Shown here: one piece after another, positions 5,972 through 12,485 of the stretch | How the letters are laid out: each line of letters begins with the position of its first letter | How positions within the stretch are numbered: the first letter of the stretch is position 1 | Assembly (NCBI GenBank): GCA_964355675.1 | Contig: CAYHEC010000045.1 | Span: 1-22,604 of the forward strand | DNA length: 22,604 nt | Direction: 5' to 3' | Origin: CAMBDS01 sp964355675 | GTDB lineage: Bacteria > Electryoneota > AABM5-125-24 > Hatepunaeales > Hatepunaeaceae | Notes under the pieces: generated by a model | The model's input: the letters and a program-made list of their open reading frames with translations, nothing else | What the model was told of the DNA's origin: nothing | Databases searched by the model: none | Program-made: the position numbers and the translations under genes

Positions 5972-7720
5972 ATGGCTGACATCACACTGCATAAATTTGA
6001 CGCTGTCGTCATTGGGTCCGGTCTTGCCGGTCTTCGAGCGGCGTTGGAACTCTCCAAGACCTACCAGACCGCAGTCGTAACCAAAGTATTCCCTACCCGT
6101 TCTCACTCAGGAGCCGCACAAGGCGGAATCGCCGCCTCGCTCGGCAATCTTGACGACGATAATTGGGAATACCACATGTTCGATACCGTTAAAGGGTCGG
6201 ACTACCTCGGCGATCAGGACGCAATTGAACAAATGGTGAGAGAAGCTCCCGACGTCGTGTACGATCTTGAGCATTTGGGGACGCCTTTTAGCCGCACATC
6301 AGAAGGTCGAATCGCCCAACGCATGTTCGGCGGTCACACCCTGAACTACGGCGAGAAGCCGGCGCTTCGTGCCTGCTACTCGGCAGACTACACCGGCCAT
6401 GTTATTCTCCACACTCTCTATGAACAGTCCGTCAAGAATAACGTCCGCTTTTTCAGCGAGTTTCAGGCACTCTCGCTGATTATCGAGGACGATGTCTGCA
6501 AAGGCTGTGTCGTCTGGGATATTCGTGGTGGTGGGCTCCATGTTTTCCACTCCCGCGTACTGGTTATGGGAACCGGCGGCTACGGGCGTGCCTTTAAAAT
6601 CACCTCCAACGCCCACGCTAACACTGGCGATGGACTTGGTTTGGTGATGAGACAGGGCTTACCTCTGCAGGATATGGAATTCGTTCAGTTCCACCCGACC
6701 GGTCTCTGGAAGCAGGGCATTCTGGTCACAGAAGGCGCTCGTGGCGAGGGAGGCTACTTGAAAAACAAGGACGGCGAACGTTTCATGAAGCGCTACGCCC
6801 CCAAGTTGATGGAACTTGCCCCGCGAGACATGGTCTCGCGCTCGATGCAACAGGAAATAAACGAAGGGCGGGGCTTGCCGGGTGGTGACTTTGGCGATTA
6901 CCTCCATCTCGACATCACTCATTTAGGCAAAGAGAAAATCCTCGAAGCTCTTCCGCAGATCCACGATCTTGCTTTCAATTTCTCAGGGGTTGACTGTTTC
7001 ACCGAACCGATCCCGATTCAGCCGACGGCGCACTACTCGATGGGTGGAATCCCTGTCGATAACGGGTGCCACGTTTTGAAGAATGGTGATCTTGACCGCA
7101 TCACCGGACTCTACGCGGCAGGCGAATGTTCTTGTGTTTCGGTTCATGGAGCCAATCGGCTCGGCTGTAACTCACTTCTTGATGCGGTTACATTTGGCAG
7201 GTTTGCCGGACGTTCCGCGCTTGCCGACTTGCCGCAGATCTCTTGGAGCGACCTACCGAAGAATCCCAAGGCGACAGCCATCGAGGAAGTGGACAGGATG
7301 CTCGCCTCCAAAGGTGACGAAAAAGTTGCCAACATTCGCATGGATTTACAGCGGACGATGACGAATCGTTGCGGCGTCTTCCGTAATGGGAAGGAACTCG
7401 AAGAACAGCTCGCCTACGTGATCGAATTGCAGGCGCGGTTCAAGAAAATCAAGCTTGACGACAAGGGGATGATCTTCAACACCGACCTGATGGAAGCCAT
7501 CGAGCTTGGTCACTTGTTAGAGTTTGCCGAGCTGATCGTGTCAGGTGCACTTGGTCGTGAGGAGAGCCGTGGCGCTCATTCGCGCAAGGACTTCCCGAAG
7601 CGCGACGACTCAAAGTGGTTGAAACACACGCTTGCTTGGCGCAAGCCCGGCGGCGGTGTGAAGTTCGACTGGCGGAAAGTGGTGATTACGAAGTATGAAC
7701 CGAAGGAGAGGGTGTATTAG
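5972..7720 (+). CDS. sdhA: Succinate dehydrogenase flavoprotein subunit
   Basis: The 582-residue FAD subunit of complex II, oxidising succinate to fumarate on the cytoplasmic face. It shows the dinucleotide fold GSGLAG (15-20), the covalent-flavin histidine H45 in TRSHSGAAQGG, the substrate motif FHPTGLW, the catalytic arginine in APRDMVSRSMQQE, and QPTAHYSMGGIPV and GECSCVSVHGANRLG toward the C-terminal FAD region. The length is normal. I chose the ATG at 5972, which has AAGGAA 5 bases upstream; the longer frame from 5870 only translates the palindromic repeat. The stop is followed at once by an octamer array and hairpin, then by accessory genes instead of sdhB. Confidence 0.96.
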   Translation: MADITLHKFDAVVIGSGLAGLRAALELSKTYQTAVVTKVFPTRSHSGAAQGGIAASLGNLDDDNWEYHMFDTVKGSDYLGDQDAIEQMVREAPDVVYDLEHLGTPFSRTSEGRIAQRMFGGHTLNYGEKPALRACYSADYTGHVILHTLYEQSVKNNVRFFSEFQALSLIIEDDVCKGCVVWDIRGGGLHVFHSRVLVMGTGGYGRAFKITSNAHANTGDGLGLVMRQGLPLQDMEFVQFHPTGLWKQGILVTEGARGEGGYLKNKDGERFMKRYAPKLMELAPRDMVSRSMQQEINEGRGLPGGDFGDYLHLDITHLGKEKILEALPQIHDLAFNFSGVDCFTEPIPIQPTAHYSMGGIPVDNGCHVLKNGDLDRITGLYAAGECSCVSVHGANRLGCNSLLDAVTFGRFAGRSALADLPQISWSDLPKNPKATAIEEVDRMLASKGDEKVANIRMDLQRTMTNRCGVFRNGKELEEQLAYVIELQARFKKIKLDDKGMIFNTDLMEAIELGHLLEFAELIVSGALGREESRGAHSRKDFPKRDDSKWLKHTLAWRKPGGGVKFDWRKVVITKYEPKERVY

Positions 7721-7722
7721 TG

Positions 7723-7778
7723 CCAAGTGGGCAAGTGATCAAGTGGGAAAGTGGGAAAGTACAAAAGTAGGAAAGTGG
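7723..7778 (+). repeat. Seven-unit degenerate octamer array after sdhA
   Basis: Seven consecutive 8-nt units of the form nnAAGTnn (CCAAGTGG, GCAAGTGA, TCAAGTGG, GAAAGTGG and variants) begin two bases after the sdhA stop and run into a hairpin. The same design recurs at 18743-18835. Confidence 0.8.
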
Positions 7779-7818
7779 GGCGGACATTTTGTCCGCCCCA
7801 TTCCCGCGCATGGCGGGA
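7776..7818. terminator. Hairpins after sdhA (possible terminator)
   Basis: An 11-bp perfect stem TGGGGCGGACA/TGTCCGCCCCA with a TTT loop (7776-7800), then TCCCGC/GCGGGA (7802-7818). No T-tract follows, so termination versus stabilisation or a dispersed repeat is undecided. Confidence 0.55.
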
Positions 7819-7865
7819 GACGAAGGCCGCGAAACAATCCATCCGTTTAATCAGTTTAATCCGTT

Positions 7866-7985
7866 GTGAATAAAACACCTGAAACTTTCGACGCCCGCAC
7901 ACGCGCCGACATCGAACCGATCTTGAAAGAGATCGTCGAGGTGCTGCAATTATTATCCGTTTGGCGCTACCATGACCAAATATGA
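7866..7985 (+). pseudogene. 39-codon leader ORF, probable remnant of an MNT-type nucleotidyltransferase
   Basis: A GTG-started short ORF whose middle reads DARTRADIEPILKEIVEVLQ, like the N-terminal helix of minimal nucleotidyltransferases that partner HEPN proteins. It stops before any GSxxRG catalytic motif would occur. The peptide DARTRADIEP recurs at the start of the HEPN gene at 8425. The two 29-nt coding segments differ at four bases, all synonymous third positions, so both were under protein-level selection. HicA starts inside its last codons and may be translated through coupling. It could alternatively be a genuine small leader protein. Confidence 0.45.
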
Positions 7986-8208
7986 CAAACTTATTCAACG
8001 GATAAAAGCAAATCCTCATGATGTGAGGTTTGCTGAACTCCAGTTAGTTTTATTTCGATACGGTTTTGTCCGTGCTGAATCGAGAGGCAGCCATGTTGCT
8101 TTTCAGCATCCCGATGGCCGGACTCTTATTATCGTTAAACCTCACGGCGTGCGTAAAACCTGCCTTGAGGCAGACGTCAACAAAGTTATGGAGCGACTTG
8201 AACTATGA
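7972..8208 (+). CDS. hicA: HicA-family toxin (mRNA interferase)
   Basis: A 78-residue protein with the HicA double-stranded-RNA-binding-like fold: an N-terminal helix, LFRYGFVRAESRGSHVAFQH with the catalytic His in GSH, the strand RTLIIVKPHG, then a C-terminal helix. HicA cleaves mRNA and is held off by HicB. There is no clear Shine-Dalgarno, and the start overlaps the upstream leader ORF by 14 bases, suggesting coupling. Its stop overlaps the HicB start (ATGA). Confidence 0.88.
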   Translation: MTKYDKLIQRIKANPHDVRFAELQLVLFRYGFVRAESRGSHVAFQHPDGRTLIIVKPHGVRKTCLEADVNKVMERLEL

Positions 8209-8438
8209 AGACGACTCACGAGTACCGCGGCTTCGTCTTTACGATAGAATTTGCATTTCGCGAACCTGCCTATATCGTTGACTACCCCGATATACCCGAT
8301 ATCATTACCAGCGGCGTGAGTCTGGACGAAGCATTTCATAACGCCTGCGAGGCGCTTGATCTATATCTTGAGATGCGGGCAAAGTTCAATAACCCGCCAG
8401 TAACACCCAAGAGAAAGCTTCAAGTTGTTGCAGCCTGA
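8205..8438 (+). CDS. hicB: HicB-family antitoxin
   Basis: A 77-residue protein with the HicB partial RNase H-like fold: YRGFVFTIEFAFREPAYIVDYPDIPDIITSGVSLDEAFHNACEALD-type order (strand, strand, P-D-x-P, T-x-G-x-S-x-DEA helix), ending in a short basic tail. It has no C-terminal DNA-binding domain, so it may repress weakly or through another factor. It overlaps hicA by 4 bases and the HEPN gene by 14. Confidence 0.87.
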   Translation: MKTTHEYRGFVFTIEFAFREPAYIVDYPDIPDIITSGVSLDEAFHNACEALDLYLEMRAKFNNPPVTPKRKLQVVAA

Positions 8439-8844
8439 TTCAGATGCCCGCACCCGCGCTGACATCGAGCCTGAACACTTGGTTTGGTTTGAATCGGCGA
8501 CGGACTATCTGAGGAGTGCTCACCTGCTTTATGAACATTCTGGCTCGTCACAAGTGACTGCTGGTTTTTTGTATAGGGCGGTCAGGCATCACCTTAAAGG
8601 CTGGCTTGTTCTGCAAGGTACGGACGACAAAGCGCACGATCTGAACGCCTTGCTTCGACTGGCATCGAAGATAGATACGGAATTCAATGCGTATTCCGGT
8701 TTTGGAAATGAGATTTCCCGCTATAAACTGGAGAAGAATTATCCCGGACTTTCAGCGGAAGCGCCTTCGCGCGACAAGATACGCGAGCTGATCGAAACCG
8801 GGGAAAGGGTTATTGGGATTCTAAATGAAAGAGATATACAGTGA
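8425..8844 (+). CDS. HEPN domain protein
   Basis: A 139-residue all-helical protein with the HEPN pattern WFESATDYLRSAHLLYE, FLYRAVRHHLKGWLVLQG and HDLNALLRLA. R51-x4-H56 in RAVRHH fits the Rx4-6H RNase motif of active HEPN domains. HEPN proteins act as RNA-cutting toxins or, with MNT partners, as targets of AMPylation. No intact nucleotidyltransferase lies beside it; only the leader ORF at 7866 resembles one. The start must be a TTG (8425 or 8428) inside hicB. The next gene overlaps its stop by 4 bases. Role in this locus is inferred. Confidence 0.75.
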   Translation: MLQPDSDARTRADIEPEHLVWFESATDYLRSAHLLYEHSGSSQVTAGFLYRAVRHHLKGWLVLQGTDDKAHDLNALLRLASKIDTEFNAYSGFGNEISRYKLEKNYPGLSAEAPSRDKIRELIETGERVIGILNERDIQ

Positions 8845-9410
8845 AGATTTGTCCAAATTGTACTTCGCTTCAGTCAGTGGATATAAAACAATGTGGTTGC
8901 GGCTATGATTTCTACTCACGTAAAGTAATTCCATGGCTAGATCTTAAAGAAGATAGCAAATCCGAGTTAATAACTGCCGAAACAAACCCACATGATGGTT
9001 ATCATCCAGCAACCGGATTTCTCATAACAATTGTCTTGGCTGTGTTTGTACTCATTTTATATATTGGCATAAAATCTGGTGGTAAAAAAATTCCCTTACA
9101 AGAGTTTTCTGGGGAAAGAAATATGGCATACGAATCTTTGCCAGCCAAAACTGACCTTGAAGTTGTTAGTTATGAATTGAGTGACGGACAATATGATACG
9201 CGATATGTTGTTGGGATTGTTAAAAACAATTCTGATAAGAAGTATAAATATGTCCAGATCGAAATAAACTACTATAATTACTTAGGCGAACAAATTGGGA
9301 GTACAATGGATAATGTAAATAATTTAGAACCTAAAGGCACTTGGAGGTTTAGTGCAAGTATTGACAAATCCATCGATTCTGTGAAAATCATGGAAGTATC
9401 AGGATGGTGA
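8841..9410 (+). CDS. Zinc-ribbon, single-membrane-span protein with FxLYD-like domain
   Basis: A 189-residue protein. C4, C7, C18 and C20 form a small N-terminal zinc ribbon. One transmembrane helix lies at about 59-77. The outer domain (about 100-187) has the beta-sandwich pattern of FxLYD-like domains (VVGIVKNNSDKKYKYVQIEI ... NLEPKGTWRF). The topology suggests a membrane sensor or anchor with its ribbon in the cytoplasm. It starts at GTG within the HEPN stop (GTGA), so it is probably co-translated with HEPN. The coding sequence is visibly A+T-rich against the sdh genes, which suggests transfer. No specific function is recognised. Confidence 0.7.
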   Translation: MKICPNCTSLQSVDIKQCGCGYDFYSRKVIPWLDLKEDSKSELITAETNPHDGYHPATGFLITIVLAVFVLILYIGIKSGGKKIPLQEFSGERNMAYESLPAKTDLEVVSYELSDGQYDTRYVVGIVKNNSDKKYKYVQIEINYYNYLGEQIGSTMDNVNNLEPKGTWRFSASIDKSIDSVKIMEVSGW

Positions 9411-9512
9411 AAATAAACTACTAACTCCATCTATCGCTTCTCAGAGGCAAGTGTCTATGTTATCGTCACCTGCCAAATCCTTAACCTTCGGAAGATTACA
9501 CTTACAGCAACC

Positions 9513-9857
9513 ATGTCAGCCAATCTAACAGAAGCCAAAAACATGATCTGGTTCAAAGACATCTTCGGGCACGATGTCCGCCTGACCGACGAAAGACGCT
9601 TCCATCTTGAGACGTCGCATCCGGAGATGGTCGGACAATTAGAGCGGGTTGCGAAAACACTTGAGGCTCCCGAAAGAGTGGTTGCCTCGTTAAGCGATGT
9701 TAGCGTCGATCTGTTTTACAGATACTATTCCGTAACACCTGTCGGGGGGAAGTATTTCTGCGTCGTGGTGAAGACTCTGGCCAACGACGCTTTCGTGTTG
9801 ACAGTATATTTTACAGACTCTATCAAGAAAGGAGATATATTATGGCCCAAGAAATAA
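9513..9857 (+). CDS. Putative nuclease toxin (barnase/EndoU/ColicinE5-RelE-like, PBECR type)
   Basis: A protein of 114 residues (104 if the ATG at 9543 is used). The sequence runs FKDIFGHDVRLTDERRFHLE, then HPEM and LEAPERVV, then YRYY, a central YFCVVVKTL strand and a final VLTVYFTDSIKKGDILWPKK. This pattern is shared with small phage and toxin-associated nucleases of the barnase-EndoU-colicin-RelE fold. The overlapping downstream DUF2283 gene makes a toxin-antitoxin reading likely. Neither start has a good Shine-Dalgarno. Nuclease activity is inferred from family resemblance only. Confidence 0.6.
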   Translation: MSANLTEAKNMIWFKDIFGHDVRLTDERRFHLETSHPEMVGQLERVAKTLEAPERVVASLSDVSVDLFYRYYSVTPVGGKYFCVVVKTLANDAFVLTVYFTDSIKKGDILWPKK

Positions 9858-10042
9858 CCGTCTGGTTCGACTCCGAAGGCGACTTCCTCGAAGTCCTCTT
9901 TGAGAAGAAAGAAGGCTATTTCCGCGAGACGGCCAGCGACTCTGTTATGGAAAAAGTTGACCTTCAGGGCAACATCATCGGCTTCTCTATCCTGAAAGTC
10001 AGCGCTTTGCAGTCGCGGCCGTTGTCAGTCAGTCTAAACTAA
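9842..10042 (+). CDS. DUF2283 family small protein (putative antitoxin)
   Basis: A 66-residue protein with the DUF2283 pattern: ITVWFDSEGDFLEVLF, an acidic loop, then VDLQGNIIGFSILKVS. The family commonly sits next to small RelE/BrnT-type toxins. It overlaps the preceding gene by 16 bases and has AAAGGAGA upstream inside that gene, so the pair is co-translated. Antitoxin role is inferred from position. Confidence 0.72.
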   Translation: MAQEITVWFDSEGDFLEVLFEKKEGYFRETASDSVMEKVDLQGNIIGFSILKVSALQSRPLSVSLN

Positions 10043-10230
10043 GCTTGTTTGGATTCCATCCGAACGGGAATGACGCAGAGATTGCTTCCCTTCGCCTACG
10101 TGAGGGTCGCAAACACGCGGGCGAGACGCCCCCGCTACCGAGGGATACGGAGCCCCGTCGTACCAGATCAGCATTAGTATTAGTTATTAATTATTAATCA
10201 TTAAATTTCCTTTAATTATAGAAATATTCC
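10043..10230 (+). other. Gap before sdhB
   Basis: 188 bases with no gene. The first part resembles degraded palindromic repeat sequence; the last 60 bases are A+T-rich (reiterated TTAGT/TTATTAAT runs) and could hold a separate sdhB promoter, but no clear -35/-10 pair was found. No strong Shine-Dalgarno precedes sdhB. Confidence 0.5.
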
Positions 10231-10935
10231 ATGCAAATCACCTTCAAAATCTACCGCTTCGATCCCAACATAGAAGGAGCGAAGCCCGGCTACAAGGAAT
10301 TTCCAGTAGTCACTCACCCTGGAATGACCATTCTCGACGCCCTGATTGAGATCAAGGGACAGCAGGACGGCACTCTTACCTTCCGCAAGAGTTGTCGCTC
10401 AGGCATCTGCGGCTCGTGCGCGATGCAGATTCACGGTCTAAATCGCCTTGCTTGCGAGACCCAGATTGAGCCTCTCAGGAAGCAGAGCATCGTCATCGAT
10501 CCACTGCCCGGCTTCAAGGTCATCAAAGACCTTGCGGTCGATATGGATCCCTTCTACGAAAATATGGCGCGCATCAAGCCCTATCTCATCAATGACGAAC
10601 CGCCGCCTGACCGCGAACGCATCCAGTCCCAAGAGGATTTCAAGGTCATGGAAGATCCGGTCGCCTGTATCATGTGCGGAGCCTGCACTTCAAGTTGCCC
10701 ATCATTCTGGTACGACAAGGAATACATCGGCCCCGCGGCGCTTGCCAAGGCGTACCGTTACACCTTCGACACCCGTGACAAGGGAGCCGCCGACCGCCTC
10801 GAAGTGCTTGACAACAAGCACGGCCTATGGCGCTGTCACACTATCTTCAACTGCATGGACGCTTGCCCCAAACGGATTAAGATAACTCAGCACATCTCGA
10901 ATCTGAAGAAAAAAGTGATTGCCGAGAAGTACTGA
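10231..10935 (+). CDS. sdhB: Succinate dehydrogenase iron-sulfur subunit
   Basis: The 234-residue electron-transfer subunit of complex II. An N-terminal plant-type ferredoxin fold carries the [2Fe-2S] ligands C55, C60, C63 and C75. The C-terminal helical domain carries CIMCGACTSSC and CHTIFNCMDAC; by analogy with E. coli, C146, C149, C152 and C212 bind [4Fe-4S], and C156, C202 and C208 bind [3Fe-4S]. The length is standard. It would join SdhA to the SdhC/SdhD anchors although it lies 2.5 kb from sdhA. A strong terminator follows. Confidence 0.95.
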   Translation: MQITFKIYRFDPNIEGAKPGYKEFPVVTHPGMTILDALIEIKGQQDGTLTFRKSCRSGICGSCAMQIHGLNRLACETQIEPLRKQSIVIDPLPGFKVIKDLAVDMDPFYENMARIKPYLINDEPPPDRERIQSQEDFKVMEDPVACIMCGACTSSCPSFWYDKEYIGPAALAKAYRYTFDTRDKGAADRLEVLDNKHGLWRCHTIFNCMDACPKRIKITQHISNLKKKVIAEKY

Positions 10936-10951
10936 TCACTGTCGATCGTAT

Positions 10952-10990
10952 ACAGGAGTGACTCGCCATCCGGCGAGCCACTCCTGTTTT
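10952..10990 (+). terminator. Rho-independent terminator of sdhB
   Basis: A 16-bp stem (10952-10967 and 10972-10987, one mismatch) with loop ATCC, followed by a short T-run, 16 bases past the sdhB stop. Confidence 0.85.
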
Positions 10991-11100
10991 CGCACTGAGC
11001 CCTGAGCCCTCTACTTCACCAGTGTTAACTTCATGCTGACAGTCTTTCCAGCCGCGTCGTTCCCCGCCAAATTTCATTCTTCATTCTCCATTAGATCACT

Positions 11101-11170
11101 AATCGATCACGCCCGTACCGCCTGTCAGACGGGCTTTACGAAGAATCGGTGACTCAGTGATCGATTTTTT
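11101..11170 (+). other. Nested hairpin followed by T-run, unknown role
   Basis: The outer 10-bp perfect arms AATCGATCAC/GTGATCGATT (11101-11110, 11157-11166) enclose an inner GCCCGT/ACGGGC hairpin (11111-11134). The outer arm is followed by TTTT. It could be a second terminator, a dispersed repeat or a small RNA. It does not match a riboswitch class I can recognise. The rest of the 10936-11438 gap has no gene. Confidence 0.5.
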
Positions 11171-11316
11171 ACCCCCTCCATCTTCTGATATACGTGGGTC
11201 TATCGAATGATCGTGAGTGCGTGCGATTTACCGCGCCGCATGTTTGCCGGTAGAGCGCCTGAACACCCGAAAATCAAAGAGGATTTAGAGAGATCGTTAC
11301 AAATGATAAGATTTCG

Positions 11317-11345
11317 TTGACAACGGTATTTTGGTGTATTATTAT
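11317..11345 (+). promoter_or_regulatory. Sigma-70-type promoter for the leuB-leuC genes
   Basis: A consensus -35 TTGACA (11317-11322), an optimal 17-base spacer and -10 TATTAT (11340-11345, 5 of 6 consensus). Transcription would start near 11352 and give an untranslated leader of about 87 bases carrying the hexamer repeat. Confidence 0.72.
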
Positions 11346-11372
11346 TGAATCAACGATTGAGGAGAAGCCCTG

Positions 11373-11426
11373 CTTAACCTTAACCTTGACCTTGACCTTA
11401 GCCTTAACCTCAACCTTAATCTTCAG
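11373..11426 (+). repeat. Tandem hexamer repeat (CTTAAC-like, 8-9 units) in the leuB leader
   Basis: Units CTTAAC, CTTAAC, CTTGAC, CTTGAC, CTTAGC, CTTAAC, CTCAAC and CTTAAT run in tandem from 11373 to 11420, with a degenerate ninth (CTTCAG). The array ends a few bases before the GAAGGAG Shine-Dalgarno of the dehydrogenase gene. Confidence 0.88.
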
Positions 11427-11438
11427 TGAAGGAGTTTT

Positions 11439-12485
11439 ATGCCGCGTATTGCAATTATTCCCGGCGACGGAATCGGTATCGACGTCACTCGTGAGGCGGT
11501 CAAAGTCATCGCCGCGATACGTGATTCAGGAGTACCGCTTGATTTGATCGAATTCGATTATGGAGCCGATAAGTATCTAGCTACCGGCATTACCCTTCCT
11601 GAGGAACAAATTGCTGATTTCCGCGCCAACTACGACGCGATCTATATCGGCGCCGTCGGAGACCCGCGGGTTCCCGACATGAAACACGCCGCTGATATCC
11701 TCCTCGGTCTTCGCTTCAAGCTTGACCTTTACGTCAACTACCGTCCCTGCCATCTACTCGATGCTTCGCTTTGCCCGTTGAAGGATAAAACTCCTGCCGA
11801 TGTGAACTTCACTGTATTCCGCGAGAATACTGAGGAGATGTATGCCGGTGTTGGTGGGCATCTCAAGAAAGGTACACCGGACGAGGTCGCTATCCAGACT
11901 GCGGTCAATACTCGGAAGGGTGTCGAACGGATTATTCGCTATGCTTTTGAGTTTGCTGAAAGAAATCATCTGGCCAGCGTCACTATGTCGGACAAGTCAA
12001 ACGCTATGCGATACGAAGGGGATCTTTGGCAAAGAACATTCTGGGAAGTTGCAAAAGAATACCCCGCCATCGACGCAAATCACTGGTATATCGACGCATT
12101 GCTGATGCAGATGGTCAAGCGTCCTGAGCAGTTTCAGGTGATCGTCACTTCGAACATGTTTGGTGATATTGCTACCGACATGGGCGGGCAAATATGCGGT
12201 GGGCTGGGACTAGCGGCGTCTGGGAACATCCATCCGGGGAAAGTCTCGTTGTTTGAGCCGGTTCACGGGTCTGCTCCGAAGTACGCCGGAAAGGACGTTG
12301 CCAACCCTTTGGCGGCGATTCTGACCGTAGGGATTATGATGGAACATCTTGGTTATCCAGAATGGATGCCGAAGTTGGAAGGCGTTGTCAAAGAGATGAT
12401 TCAGCGGGGAGAGGTTCCCAAGGATTTGGGTGGGAAGCTTGGGACTGCGGCGACGGGTGACAGGGTAGTGGCGGGGCTGAGATGA
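11439..12485 (+). CDS. Isocitrate/isopropylmalate family dehydrogenase (3-isopropylmalate dehydrogenase-like)
   Basis: A 348-residue beta-decarboxylating dehydrogenase. Conserved residues include R92, R102 and R128 (substrate carboxylates), Y135, K186, and metal ligands D219, D243 and D247 in the TSNMFGDIATD block. The helix facing the variable side chain reads ILLGLR, resembling the LLSLR of Thermus isopropylmalate dehydrogenase and lacking the SxN of isocitrate dehydrogenases. The coenzyme loop is HGSAPKYAGK: K281-Y282 match the NADP-selecting pair of E. coli isocitrate dehydrogenase, where NAD-type LeuB has Asp-Ile. The predicted reaction is oxidation of 3-isopropylmalate or a similar 3-alkylmalate with NADP; homoisocitrate or isocitrate are alternatives. 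The start has GAAGGAG upstream. The stop overlaps the next start (ATGA). Confidence 0.82.
   Translation: MPRIAIIPGDGIGIDVTREAVKVIAAIRDSGVPLDLIEFDYGADKYLATGITLPEEQIADFRANYDAIYIGAVGDPRVPDMKHAADILLGLRFKLDLYVNYRPCHLLDASLCPLKDKTPADVNFTVFRENTEEMYAGVGGHLKKGTPDEVAIQTAVNTRKGVERIIRYAFEFAERNHLASVTMSDKSNAMRYEGDLWQRTFWEVAKEYPAIDANHWYIDALLMQMVKRPEQFQVIVTSNMFGDIATDMGGQICGGLGLAASGNIHPGKVSLFEPVHGSAPKYAGKDVANPLAAILTVGIMMEHLGYPEWMPKLEGVVKEMIQRGEVPKDLGGKLGTAATGDRVVAGLR

Noticed and set aside
11101..11170. Riboswitch or T-box upstream of the leu genes
   Set aside because: It precedes the predicted promoter, and no T-box or known riboswitch sequence core was recognised.
11317..11547. Open frame encoding a Leu/Thr-rich peptide across the hexamer array, possible leu leader peptide
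   Set aside because: It would start at the TTG of the -35 box, has no Shine-Dalgarno, overlaps the dehydrogenase gene out of frame, and no terminator/antiterminator pair lies between it and that gene.
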